Source: MGML01 sp964493985 (lineage in GTDB: Bacteria > Chloroflexota > Dehalococcoidia > Dehalococcoidales > UBA2162). Taken from it: 42,157 nucleotides of DNA. The notes under the pieces are model-generated. The model saw only the letters and a list, made by a program, of their open reading frames with translations. It did no database searches and had not been told where the DNA came from. Numbering within the stretch: position 1 is the first letter of the stretch; each line of letters starts with the position of its first letter. Below are positions 16,485 through 24,887 of the stretch, in pieces. The stretch is taken from assembly GCA_964493985.1 (NCBI GenBank), contig CAZBQL010000017.1, forward strand, positions 1 to 42,157. The letters run 5' to 3'. Made by a program: the position numbers and the translations under genes.

Positions 16485-16500
16485 ATCTGGCTCTTTTTTG

Positions 16501-16995
16501 TTACATTTTGAATTCTCGGTGTTTTTTAATATAGGGAAGGAGTCCACCTTCACCAAGGATATTCAGCATAACTTCCGGTATCGGATTGAACGTTAGTGTC
16601 TCACCCGTGGTGATGTCATGTATTGTTCCTGTTTCGAGTTGTATCTCGAGTTCATCACCGTTGCTGATAGTATCAGTTTCGCATATCAATACCGGCAAGC
16701 CAAGGTTAATAGCGTTTCTAAAAAATATCCTGGCTGCGGATTTTGCCAGAATTGCACCTACTCCAGCCATTTTTATCACCAGGGGAGCGTGTTCGCGACT
16801 GGAACCAAGACCGAAGTTGTTGCCGGCGACGATAAAATCACCCTGACTGACACGGGATACAAATGAGGTGTCAGCGTCTTCCATTACATGCTTGGCCAGT
16901 TCGGGAAGATTACTCCTCAGATGGGCGTATCTGCCTGGAATTATATGATCGGTGCTAATATTGTCGCCGAATTTGAATGCTCTCCCACGTAACAT
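16501..16995 (-). CDS. Aconitase/isopropylmalate dehydratase family small subunit
   Basis: The 164-residue swivel domain of a two-subunit hydro-lyase starts MLRGRAFKFGDNISTDHIIPG and has the conserved FGLGSSREHAP at about 61-71 (usual FGCGSSREHAP). The specificity loop after IIPGRY reads AHLR, unlike the YLR- or YLVY-type loops I associate with isopropylmalate and homoaconitase enzymes, which allows another substrate such as citrate. It begins immediately after the large-subunit stop (TAAATG), so the two are coupled and form one enzyme. Confidence 0.88.
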   Translation of the reverse strand: MLRGRAFKFGDNISTDHIIPGRYAHLRSNLPELAKHVMEDADTSFVSRVSQGDFIVAGNNFGLGSSREHAPLVIKMAGVGAILAKSAARIFFRNAINLGLPVLICETDTISNGDELEIQLETGTIHDITTGETLTFNPIPEVMLNILGEGGLLPYIKKHREFKM

Positions 16996-18249
16996 TTATA
17001 AAAGCTCCCTGGGATCGGTAATTTCTCCGGTGACAGCCGCAGCGGCAGCAGAGGCAGGACTTCCAAGATATATAAATGCATTGGGATTTCCCATACGCCC
17101 TTTAAAATTCCGGTTTGCCGTGGAAAGGCAGTTTTCGCCGTCTGCCAGAACTCCCTGGTGCAACCCCAGGCATGGTCCACACCCGGGTGGAAGTATCGAC
17201 GCTCCGGCTTCGATAAAAGTCTGTATGTACTCTTTCTCAATAGATGCCAGGAGTATGCTTTTGGATGCAGGAGCGACTATCAGTCTCGTTTTGGGGTGTC
17301 GTCGTTTCCCATGTAAAATACCGGCTGCAACTTCCATGTCTTCAAGCCTGCCGTTAGTACACGTGCCGATGACCACCTGGTCTATTTTCATACCGGCGAT
17401 TTCACTGATCGGCGTGGTGTTGTCTACGGTGTGTGGCCGGGATATCGTGGGCTGCAGTTTCGGCAAGTCTATATCGATAATCTTCTCGTAAACGGCATCA
17501 TCATCGGGCGTCAAAGACCGATAGTCCTGTTTATCACCTCTCTCGGACAGGAAGTCCAGAGTCAGTTCATCAGCCGGGAAAAGTCCGGCCTTTGCTCCGG
17601 CTTCAACGGTCATATTGGCTATAGTAAGTCTTGATGAAATACTTATCCATGGTATCGCATCACCGCCGAATTCCAGAGCACGATAAGTCGCACCATCGGC
17701 GCCGATAAGCCCGATAAGGTAAAGAATTACATCTTTCGCATAGACTCCAATAGGGAATTTTCCGTTTATCGATACTTTTATACTCTCCGGTACCCGAAAC
17801 CAGGATTTTCCGAGGCTGAGAGCCACCGCCACATCCGTAGAACCCATACCACAGGCAAAGGCTCCAAGTCCCCCGGCTGTTACTGTATGAGAATCAGCGC
17901 CTACGATAAGGTCGCCTGGTTTTGCCAGTGATTCGGCTACAATTTGGTGGCATACACCGTTTCCGACGTCTGATAATATCGTGCCGGTTTTATCGGTGAA
18001 ACCTCGTAGAGTAAGATGATCGTTCGAAAGATTACTGTTTGGACTTGGAGCGGCGTGGTCAAGAAATACTGCCGATTTTGTTGTAGCAGCGACCTTCGAA
18101 AAACCTGCTTCATAAAACTGGTTGACTGTTAACGGGCCGGTTGTATCCTGCATAAAAGCAAGATCTATTACGGCAATGACAATGTCGCCGGCGACAGCAT
18201 CTGCTCCAGATTTATTACTCAGTATTTTTTCAGATAACGTTTTACCCAT
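16996..18249 (-). CDS. Aconitase/isopropylmalate dehydratase family large subunit
   Basis: The 417-residue catalytic subunit has the three [4Fe-4S] cysteines C297 (GTCTNGR), C357 and C360 (GCGPC), and the motifs DHAAPSPN and GADSHTVTAGGLGAFACGMGS. With the small subunit it would isomerise a hydroxy-tricarboxylate. It opens the operon large subunit, small subunit, dehydrogenase, synthase. The partner dehydrogenase has isocitrate-type residues, so aconitase activity is the best reading; isopropylmalate or homoaconitate remain possible. Dehalococcoidia are thought to use this split type in place of a classical aconitase, which is recollection rather than something seen here. Confidence 0.88.
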   Translation of the reverse strand: MGKTLSEKILSNKSGADAVAGDIVIAVIDLAFMQDTTGPLTVNQFYEAGFSKVAATTKSAVFLDHAAPSPNSNLSNDHLTLRGFTDKTGTILSDVGNGVCHQIVAESLAKPGDLIVGADSHTVTAGGLGAFACGMGSTDVAVALSLGKSWFRVPESIKVSINGKFPIGVYAKDVILYLIGLIGADGATYRALEFGGDAIPWISISSRLTIANMTVEAGAKAGLFPADELTLDFLSERGDKQDYRSLTPDDDAVYEKIIDIDLPKLQPTISRPHTVDNTTPISEIAGMKIDQVVIGTCTNGRLEDMEVAAGILHGKRRHPKTRLIVAPASKSILLASIEKEYIQTFIEAGASILPPGCGPCLGLHQGVLADGENCLSTANRNFKGRMGNPNAFIYLGSPASAAAAAVTGEITDPRELL

Positions 18250-18687
18250 ATGTATCCCGGAACTGGATATATTTAAGAACTAAAAATATCCCTTGAAAGC
18301 AAGGCTGATTAAATAATTCTCCATAAAATTATATCACAGAAAAATTGACCATCGTGCGATGTTTATCACAGCTATTCGACATAATCTGAATGAATCAGGA
18401 TTCTTAAAACAACGAAAAAAAATTCATAGATGAGTGATGGTGATTAGCATAAATAATGAATGAATTATCGAGATATTCGCATGGTATATCGAGTAACGTT
18501 TAACCGAAAATATATCTGAACCGTATTAATCGAAGTTGACGGAAATTCAGAGTAATGGCACAATAATCTTGCTCCAAGTGACCGGAGTAGTTTATTGCTG
18601 AACTGGAAAGAAACTGGAAATTAGGGCAACCTAAGTAAGGTTACTTGAATGTGAGGTGAGGTTTACGAAGGCTACTTGGGGCTTATT
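18250..18687. other. Non-coding stretch between the citrate operon and the HPRT fusion gene
   Basis: No convincing ORF or RNA gene is seen in 438 bases. It contains the minus-strand promoter candidate of the operon near 18328-18336 and a 5' leader with a weak GGATAT/ATATCC pairing. The stretch 18360-18687 is AT-rich with short inverted repeats (for example AAGTAA/TTACTT near 18636) but no clear terminator. Confidence 0.5.
18328..18336 (-). promoter_or_regulatory. Extended -10 promoter for the citrate-pathway operon
   Basis: On the minus strand the sequence reads TGATATAAT, an extended -10 (TG-n-TATAAT). No good -35 box is seen, as is common for extended -10 promoters. The leader would be about 75 nt. 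Confidence 0.42.
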
Positions 18688-20121
18688 TTATATACTGACA
18701 GGTTTGTCCTCACTCTTTCCAAGAACGCCTACAAAAGGAAGATTCCTGTATTCTTCTTTGAAGTCCAATCCGTATCCGATAATGAATTCATCCGGAATGG
18801 TAAAACCCCGATATTGCAGGGGGACGTCAATTATCCGTCTTGCTTTTTTATCGAACAACGCACAGACGGCAAGATCCGATACGCCTTTTTCCTTAATGTG
18901 CCTGGTAATATAGTGCAGTGTAAGTCCGGTATCGACTATATCCTCAACGAGGATAACGGGTTTTCCTTCAACCGGGAGATTTATGTCTTTGGTAACCTGG
19001 GCTTTGGAAGCAGTTCCAGAATGATAATATGATATGGTCATAAAGTCTACGACGACCGGAATAGTTATCTGCCTGATGAGGTCGGCCATAAAACAGAATA
19101 CTCCCCGAAGGACTCCCACCATCACCGGATTTTTACCCCGGTAATCAACTGATATCTGGTCTGCCAGTTCCTTCACCCTGTTCTGTATTTCGGCACTGGA
19201 GTACAGCACCCGGTTAACGCCGTGCCCTCGGCTTTCAGCCAGGGGGCCGTAACCGAATTTCGCCAGCAGCCGGTCATAATCTTTCTTGTAAAGAAGAGTG
19301 ATGTTAATATCAGGATAGAGTTCCTGCAACCGCCTGACCTTGCGATTTTTAATCGTTACCAGCCTTTGCTTCATGGTGGTAAGTTCAATAAACAGGTCGA
19401 GTCCCGGCAGATAGAAATCAGGTGTAAACATTTCCGTAACTCTATCGTTTTCCCACGATACCGGGAATGAACGGGGTTCATATACCCACTCGATATTATA
19501 GAAGTCTAAAATCTGCGAAAACTCTTTTTCACTTGGATGGGCGAATGTTGCCGATCGGGCGTAACTTAACAGAGAATGATTTTCTTCTCTGCCGACATCT
19601 TTTCGCACCTGGACGTTCATATCCCGGAGCATATGGTTATCGATCGTAATAGAGGTAAGGTTGGCTATTGTTGATACGAAATTCATGTCCTGGTTCGTGA
19701 ACTCATAGACCTCTCTGGTATATACTCGAATACTCCCTATGGGTTTCCCGTCGATTAGAATGGGAACAGCCATTACCGACCTGATACCTGAGTTATTTAC
19801 CGTTTCCGGATATTGAACGCGATCATCGATTGTAACATCCGAAACAACAACCGGTTTACCGGATAGTACCTCTTTCAGACTCTTTGTGGGATCAAGTATA
19901 CCTTTAAGAATAAACGATTTCGGGAGTCCCCATGAAGAAACATGTATGAGGTTTTTCCGCTCGGAATCGAGAAGCAGCAGTGACGCGGATGCTGACATTG
20001 ACCTGGCCGTATTGCGAATAATACCATCCAGGATTTCATTCAGTTCCTTATCGGGTGCAGATATAAGGGAAGAAATTCGCCTGACGGCTTTATAGTAGCC
20101 ACTCTGGCGAGAATTACTCAA
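18688..20121 (-). CDS. Three-domain fusion: GAF, PD-(D/E)XK-like fold and hypoxanthine phosphoribosyltransferase
   Basis: The 477-residue protein has three parts. Residues about 20-165 look like a GAF sensor domain (SVMAVPILIDGKPIGSIRVY). Residues about 198-286 resemble a PD-(D/E)XK nuclease fold (EWVYEP, FTPDFYLP, DLFIELTTMK), with E215, D235 and E246 in place but threonine where the ExK lysine belongs. Residues about 304-477 are a complete hypoxanthine phosphoribosyltransferase: VGVLRGVFCFMADLIR, VEDIVDTGLTL (PRPP loop, 392-402), IPDEFIIGYGLD and YRNLPFVGVL. The last part salvages purines from PRPP. I chose TTG at 20121 because AGGAGG (20128-20133) lies 6 nt upstream; a TTG at 20157 is less likely. 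The first two domains could sense a nucleotide signal. I do not know this architecture as a characterised protein. Confidence 0.83.
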   Translation of the reverse strand: MSNSRQSGYYKAVRRISSLISAPDKELNEILDGIIRNTARSMSASASLLLLDSERKNLIHVSSWGLPKSFILKGILDPTKSLKEVLSGKPVVVSDVTIDDRVQYPETVNNSGIRSVMAVPILIDGKPIGSIRVYTREVYEFTNQDMNFVSTIANLTSITIDNHMLRDMNVQVRKDVGREENHSLLSYARSATFAHPSEKEFSQILDFYNIEWVYEPRSFPVSWENDRVTEMFTPDFYLPGLDLFIELTTMKQRLVTIKNRKVRRLQELYPDINITLLYKKDYDRLLAKFGYGPLAESRGHGVNRVLYSSAEIQNRVKELADQISVDYRGKNPVMVGVLRGVFCFMADLIRQITIPVVVDFMTISYYHSGTASKAQVTKDINLPVEGKPVILVEDIVDTGLTLHYITRHIKEKGVSDLAVCALFDKKARRIIDVPLQYRGFTIPDEFIIGYGLDFKEEYRNLPFVGVLGKSEDKPVSI

Positions 20122-20299
20122 AGTGCCCCTCCTAAAACACCTCGAAGAGCCGTTCAAGGGTGTCCAGGGATTATTAGTGATATATTAGTTCAAGTGAGGA
20201 CCAAAAGCAACGGACAGCAGAGAGAAACACTCAGTCAGTGTCGAATAAATCTACCGTAAGATGAAAAAACATCGACGTGGATGGTGTGAAAAATAAAAA

Positions 20300-20323
20300 G
20301 GAGGTTGAGCAAATCCAACCTCC
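20300..20323 (-). terminator. Rho-independent terminator of ndh
   Basis: GGAGGTTG (20300-20307) pairs with CAACCTCC (20316-20323). On the minus strand a T-rich run (CTTTTTATTTTTC) follows. It lies 23 bases after the ndh stop. The 3' arm again resembles the anti-SD sequence. Confidence 0.85.
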
Positions 20324-20345
20324 CCAGGTATAGGTATGTCCAGCC

Positions 20346-21578
20346 TTATCTATTGGATATTATCCTTACACCGTTGTCTTTAGCTGCATAATACCATATC
20401 CACTCTGCCAGCACCTTATATCGACTTCTTCCCTCTACGAGTACGGCAAGGTGAACCACTATCCAGATAACCCAGGCAATGAAACCCGAGGCTTTGATCC
20501 CGTGTACTTCGAGGACTGCCTTGCACCGGGCTATGGTAGCTAAATTACCTTTATCGAAGTAGCTGAATGGTTCACGGTCCCCCTTCGCAATATTCTTCTT
20601 GATAATATTCGCAGTATATCGGGCCGGCTGAGTCGCTGCAGGAGCAACCGCCGGTAACGGTTTGCCGTCTCTCATAAAAGCAGCCGCATCACCGATAACG
20701 AAGACCTCAGGATGTCCTTTAATACTCCAATCATTCTCAACCAGGACACGTCCACCCCGGTCCGTTTCGGTGTTCATGGTCTTGATTACTTCATGCCCCT
20801 GGACACCGGCACCCCAGACTATGTTCCGGGTTTCGATGACTTCGTCCTTCGTATGAACACCCTTTTCATCGATACTGGTTACCATTGTATTCAAACGGAC
20901 TTCTACACCGATTTTTTCCAGATCTCTGATTGCTCTTTTACTCATATCGGGACTGAAAGCAGGCAGTATCTTGTCGAGTGCCTCAACCAGTATTACTCTG
21001 GCTACTTTCGGATCGATGTTCCTGAAATCATCCTTCAGCATTCTCTTAGAAATTTCTGCAAGAGCTCCAGCCGTTTCGACTCCGGCAGGGCCACCACCAA
21101 CCACAACGAATGTAAGGAGCTTAGCCTGCTCTTTCGGATCGTCGGTCATTTCAGCTTTCTCGAATGAATTCAACATCTTCTCGCGGATAATCAGTGCGTC
21201 GCTAAGAGTTTTTAAACCGGGAGCGTATTCTGCCCACTCATCGTGACCGAAGTAGGATGCCCGTGAGCCTATAGATACGATAAGATAATCATAATCGAAC
21301 GTGTATTCATCCGTCTGAACCTGTTTCTTTTCGACGTCGATATTGGTAACTTCACCAAGAACTACCTTACAGTTCTTGACCTTTTTCAACAAATGCCTTA
21401 TCGGGATAGCAATATCGCCCGGAGACATCGCTGCGGCAGCTACCTGGTAAAGAACAGGCAGGAATAGATTATGGTTCGTTTTGTCTATAAGCGTAACTTC
21501 GAAGTCTGTGCCTTTGAAGGCCTTAGCGGCTGTAACTCCGCCGAATCCACCGCCAAGAATTACAACTTTTTTCCCCAT
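20346..21578 (-). CDS. ndh: Type II NADH:quinone oxidoreductase (NDH-2)
   Basis: The 410-residue flavoprotein moves electrons from NADH to quinone without pumping protons. It has an FAD Rossmann motif GGGFGG (9-14), an NAD motif VVGGGPAGVETAG (159-171), the quinone-site patterns LPVLYQVAAAA (40-50) and APAATQPARY, and an amphipathic C-terminal membrane anchor (AWVIWIVVHLAVL to WIWYY). Length and layout are standard for NDH-2. It is divergent from the HAD phosphatase gene and has its own terminator, so it is probably monocistronic. The start has no clear SD. Confidence 0.93.
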   Translation of the reverse strand: MGKKVVILGGGFGGVTAAKAFKGTDFEVTLIDKTNHNLFLPVLYQVAAAAMSPGDIAIPIRHLLKKVKNCKVVLGEVTNIDVEKKQVQTDEYTFDYDYLIVSIGSRASYFGHDEWAEYAPGLKTLSDALIIREKMLNSFEKAEMTDDPKEQAKLLTFVVVGGGPAGVETAGALAEISKRMLKDDFRNIDPKVARVILVEALDKILPAFSPDMSKRAIRDLEKIGVEVRLNTMVTSIDEKGVHTKDEVIETRNIVWGAGVQGHEVIKTMNTETDRGGRVLVENDWSIKGHPEVFVIGDAAAFMRDGKPLPAVAPAATQPARYTANIIKKNIAKGDREPFSYFDKGNLATIARCKAVLEVHGIKASGFIAWVIWIVVHLAVLVEGRSRYKVLAEWIWYYAAKDNGVRIISNR

Positions 21579-21651
21579 ATATATATTTACGTTCCTTTTA
21601 GTATAGATTGGGAAAGACGCACAAAAAAGATCTTACACCTCTTTCCGCCGT

Positions 21652-21657
21652 ATTATA
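21652..21657 (-). promoter_or_regulatory. -10 element upstream of ndh
   Basis: A perfect TATAAT on the minus strand lies 74 bases before the ndh ATG. The -35 region (GTTTCA at 21675-21680) is weak. Confidence 0.38.
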
Positions 21658-21713
21658 CTACATAATCTATGTTATGAAACCTGTAAATATACCCTATATT
21701 ATTTCAGGTGATA

Positions 21714-21735
21714 ACACGTAAGTGTAATTACGTGT
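21714..21735. promoter_or_regulatory. Operator-like dyad between ndh and the HAD phosphatase gene
   Basis: ACACGTAA (21714-21721) and TTACGTGT (21728-21735) form a perfect 8-bp inverted repeat with a 6-nt spacer, in the divergent region. A dimeric regulator could bind here and control either gene; the regulator is unknown. Confidence 0.45.
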
Positions 21736-21776
21736 ATCTATTCGATTCCAGGCATAACCTGTAAATCGTGTATCTT

Positions 21777-21805
21777 TTGACAGGTTCTTCACGTAAAACT
21801 TAATA
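21777..21805 (+). promoter_or_regulatory. Promoter predicting a leaderless transcript for the HAD gene
   Basis: TTGACA (21777-21782) is perfect and TTAATA (21800-21805) follows after 17 nt. The ATG is at 21814, so transcription would begin at or within a few bases of the start codon. No SD precedes the ATG. Confidence 0.45.
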
Positions 21806-21813
21806 TAAAGTAT

Positions 21814-22578
21814 ATGGTTACCTCATTTCGTAATATTAACTTGGAGCTGGCAAAGAAAATCAAACTTATTATGACCGACGTCGATGGTACGCTACTTGCA
21901 AGTGGAAACCATCCTGAACCCGGAACAGGGAAAGCTTTAAAATCACTTCAGGAAACGGGAATAACAATTGGTCTGGTTTCCGGGAGGACTTTGTCCAGAC
22001 TGGAATCCACAGCGCGAGAATTTGATTTGAAAGGACCGATAATCGCCGAGAACGGGGCTATAGCAAAGCTTTCACCTGACACAGAATTGATGGACCTCGG
22101 GTATTCAAGGCAACCGGCGATTGATGCTCTGCATAAATTAAAGAGACTGTATCCCGGGGCTATACGGGAACGAGAGGATAACGCCGAACGTTTTATTGAT
22201 ATTGTATTCCGGGCAGATGGAGTTTCTATTGAAGAGATCAGACAACAAATAAAACCTACTCAGCTACTGGATTCCGGTTACATACTTCACCTGATGCAGG
22301 AAGGGATTAATAAAGGAAAAACACTGGTGAAGGTACTCGAAGAGTTGAAAGAATATACCTGTCAAGAGGTTATGGTATTTGGAGATTCGGTGACGGATTT
22401 ATCGTTATTCGAACTGTTTCCCAACAATGTGCTTATTATAAATCCGGGACTACCGGAAGGCCAGGCTGAGATTTTAGAGAAAAAGGCTGCCTATGTGAGT
22501 GAAAAACAATATGGAGAAGGTTTTACTGAAGTCGCTTTACATATTGTTAATTTACTTAACACAAGAACTGCTGTATAG
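21814..22578 (+). CDS. HAD superfamily (IIB) phosphatase, phosphoglycolate phosphatase-like
   Basis: The 254-residue protein has the HAD motifs: D22-x-D24-G-T (TDVDGTLL), LVSGRT (motif II, about 54-59), K168 (GINKGKT) and GDSVTD (190-195). The cap between motifs II and III is of the C2/IIB type, as in archaeal-type phosphoglycolate phosphatases and Cof-like sugar phosphatases. It would hydrolyse a small phosphate ester in the cytoplasm. It shares a strand with the aldo/keto reductase gene, 12 bases downstream, so they probably form an operon. The ATG follows a promoter so closely that the mRNA may be leaderless. Confidence 0.85.
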   Translation: MVTSFRNINLELAKKIKLIMTDVDGTLLASGNHPEPGTGKALKSLQETGITIGLVSGRTLSRLESTAREFDLKGPIIAENGAIAKLSPDTELMDLGYSRQPAIDALHKLKRLYPGAIREREDNAERFIDIVFRADGVSIEEIRQQIKPTQLLDSGYILHLMQEGINKGKTLVKVLEELKEYTCQEVMVFGDSVTDLSLFELFPNNVLIINPGLPEGQAEILEKKAAYVSEKQYGEGFTEVALHIVNLLNTRTAV

Positions 22579-22590
22579 AGAGGAAGGACA

Positions 22591-23745
22591 ATGAAATATC
22601 GCAAATTCGGAAAGCTGGACTGGAAAGTATCGGTGTTAGGTTTCGGAGTGATGAGATTACCTCAGAACAGTGAAGATATGGCTGATGTGGATGAAGAAGA
22701 ATCGATACGTATGATTCGCTACGCGATAGACCAGGGAGTGAATTACCTCGATTCGGGCTATCTCTATCACATGGGGAAAAGCGAGCCGATAATCGCAAAG
22801 GCACTTGAAAATGGCTACCGGGAAAAAGTGCGGATAGCTACCAAATTACCGGTGAGAATCGTGGAATCGGCCGACAAATTCGATGATTATCTGAACGAGC
22901 AGATGGAGCGGTTGAAAACAAAAAAGCTGGACTTCTACCTCTTACACGGATTGAACGGCGAAGTCTGGCCGACGGTTCGAGACTGGGGAATACTCGATTG
23001 GGCAGATAAAAAAATGGCTGAGGGAAAATTTTCTCACTTTGGCTTTTCATTCCATGACGATTATGATGTTTTCAAGGACATTATCGATTCGTATGATAAC
23101 TGGACGATGTGCCAGATACAGTACAATTACATGGATAAAGATTACCAGGCAGGCAGGAGAGGAGTTGAGTACGCAGCAGAGAAAGGCCTGGCTATAGTTG
23201 TGATGGAACCGTTAAGAGGTGGCTCATTAACTCAGGAAACGCCTGAATCGGTAACAAAGATATGGAATGAAGCACCGGTAAAACGCAGCCCGGCTGAATG
23301 GGGTCTGATGTGGGTATGGAACCAGCCGGAAATAACGATGGCATTGAGTGGTATGAGCACCATGGAGCAGGTGGTTGAGAATACGGAAATTGCCGGTCGG
23401 GCTGAGCCCGGTCTCTTAACAACAGAGGAACTGGATATTATTGATAGAGTCGGCGAAGCATATCGCAGCCTGCGACCTATACCCTGCACCGGCTGTGCCT
23501 ATTGTATGCCGTGTCCGAATGGCGTTGAAATCCCACAAATTTTCCAGATATATAACGACGCCATGATGTATAACAATATGCAGATGGGGCGTTTCCGCTA
23601 CCAGATGACGGATATATTGAAGGAAGAACAGCGGGGTGATAAGTGTATCGAATGCGGTCAATGCCTTGAAGCCTGTCCCCAATCGATATCGATTCCGGAC
23701 TGGCTTAAAAAAGCCCATGAGGAACTAATTCAATCGCAGCAATAA
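22591..23745 (+). CDS. Aldo/keto reductase with C-terminal ferredoxin domain
   Basis: The 384-residue protein has an aldo/keto reductase barrel (MKYRKFGKLDWKVSVLGFG start; catalytic-type D/Y in LDSGYLYHMGKSE, K in IATKLPV, H in YLLHGL). A C-terminal iron-sulfur part holds CTGCAYCMPCP (C-x2-C-x2-C-x2-C) and CIECGQCLEACP (C-x2-C-x2-C-x3-C). This matches the COG1453 type of oxidoreductase common in anaerobes. It may exchange electrons between NAD(P)H or ferredoxin and a carbonyl substrate. The SD GAGAGGAAGG is well placed after the HAD gene. A strong bidirectional terminator follows. Confidence 0.92.
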   Translation: MKYRKFGKLDWKVSVLGFGVMRLPQNSEDMADVDEEESIRMIRYAIDQGVNYLDSGYLYHMGKSEPIIAKALENGYREKVRIATKLPVRIVESADKFDDYLNEQMERLKTKKLDFYLLHGLNGEVWPTVRDWGILDWADKKMAEGKFSHFGFSFHDDYDVFKDIIDSYDNWTMCQIQYNYMDKDYQAGRRGVEYAAEKGLAIVVMEPLRGGSLTQETPESVTKIWNEAPVKRSPAEWGLMWVWNQPEITMALSGMSTMEQVVENTEIAGRAEPGLLTTEELDIIDRVGEAYRSLRPIPCTGCAYCMPCPNGVEIPQIFQIYNDAMMYNNMQMGRFRYQMTDILKEEQRGDKCIECGQCLEACPQSISIPDWLKKAHEELIQSQQ

Positions 23746-23761
23746 ATACGCATGATAATTG

Positions 23762-23796
23762 AAAAAGGCATCCCGGGATGACCGGGACGCCTTTTT
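23762..23796. terminator. Bidirectional rho-independent terminator
   Basis: AAAAAGGC (23762-23769) pairs with GCCTTTTT (23789-23796). An inner stem TCCCGG/CCGGGA follows after one mismatch. It lies between convergent genes ending at 23745 and 23814. Confidence 0.92.
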
Positions 23797-23813
23797 ACTT
23801 TGCTTAGGTCAAC

Positions 23814-24887
23814 CTAGACTGAAAACTGACTCGATCTCTTTAACACCAGGACAAAGACAATAAATATAATTACATCTATCCCAAGCAGGATGAAGATATT
23901 ACCGGCTACCTGGGACCACCCGGCACCACTCTGGGTGATATTCATTAAAGGTTCCAACATATAGTAAGTTGGAAAAATTCTTCCTATCCATTGTGGGATA
24001 GCTGGGAACAAATAAATAAATCCGGGACCGAACAGCAGGATTCCGGCACTTTTCCAGATAGCGAATAGAGTTGATACGTCTTTAAGCAGAGCTCCGAAGA
24101 GCATACCTAAACTCACGGCCATGATCCCGCCCAGCGCCATGGTTATTATTAACAGAAACGGGTGAGAACCCAGAGCATTATTGACTGCAAGGACAACTGC
24201 ACCTACGAACAGGCTGAGTAGAAATCCGAGAAGTCCTTTGGACACGAATACGTCTAAAACACTTGTGGGTGTGACAATAAGAGCAGTCAGGGTCCCTTTT
24301 ACTTTTTCATCGATAAGGGAAGTGGCTGGAATAAAAATACCACCAAGAAATACGGCGAACAGCATCAGGAAAGGGAGTACTCTGACACTCCAGGGAATTG
24401 TTTCTTTATCACCGAGTGATATAGTATTGATATCGACAGGGGATTCCTGTCCTGCTAATTCTCTTATCATATTCGTGAGTATCACGGTAAGAATCGTGCG
24501 GTTTTTTGCCTGGCTTTCACCCCAGATATAGGCATTGATCTCAACATACTCTCCGTTTTTTATTGAGGCATCCAGTCCGGCGGGAATAATGATGCCCATA
24601 TCTACCGCTCCTTCTTCAACGGCTTTTTTTATCGCCGGTTCATCGGTGTATTCGCGGTACTTGATAGATTCATATGCTTCGAGCATCGATACCAGGCTTG
24701 ACTCTCCATCATGTTCGTCAAGGTTTAAAACTCCGAGTTTAGGTTTTTGGCTGGTCAGCGTGCCGAAGACCGCTGCAAGGACGAATGATAATACAATTGG
24801 TAGAATAATTGCCCAGACAAAAATAAATCCCCGGGGTCCCTGCAGCAGTTCTTTCTTGAACAGGATTCCAATACGTCTCAAACTCAT
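23814..24887 (-). CDS. ABC-2 type transporter permease (second)
   Basis: The 357-residue ABC-2 permease has an N-terminal membrane helix (FVWAIILPIVLSFVLAAVFG), a long extracytoplasmic loop to about residue 165, then five C-terminal hydrophobic segments with SLIDEKVKGTLTALIVTPTS, the typical coupling region. It pairs with the other permease and the ATPase to form an exporter of the YhfP/DrrB/NatB kind. Its ATG overlaps the stop of the upstream permease by 4 bases. It is the last gene of the operon. The substrate is unknown; TetR control suggests drug or toxic-compound efflux. Confidence 0.9.
   Translation of the reverse strand: MSLRRIGILFKKELLQGPRGFIFVWAIILPIVLSFVLAAVFGTLTSQKPKLGVLNLDEHDGESSLVSMLEAYESIKYREYTDEPAIKKAVEEGAVDMGIIIPAGLDASIKNGEYVEINAYIWGESQAKNRTILTVILTNMIRELAGQESPVDINTISLGDKETIPWSVRVLPFLMLFAVFLGGIFIPATSLIDEKVKGTLTALIVTPTSVLDVFVSKGLLGFLLSLFVGAVVLAVNNALGSHPFLLIITMALGGIMAVSLGMLFGALLKDVSTLFAIWKSAGILLFGPGFIYLFPAIPQWIGRIFPTYYMLEPLMNITQSGAGWSQVAGNIFILLGIDVIIFIVFVLVLKRSSQFSV

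Noticed and set aside
16485..16556. N-terminal extension of the isocitrate dehydrogenase
   Set aside because: The 24 residues overlap the small-subunit gene and do not resemble the family, which starts at MSYDVTLIPGDG.
20122..20157. Upstream TTG start for the HPRT fusion
   Set aside because: The SD at 20128-20133 lies inside this extension and points to TTG 20121.
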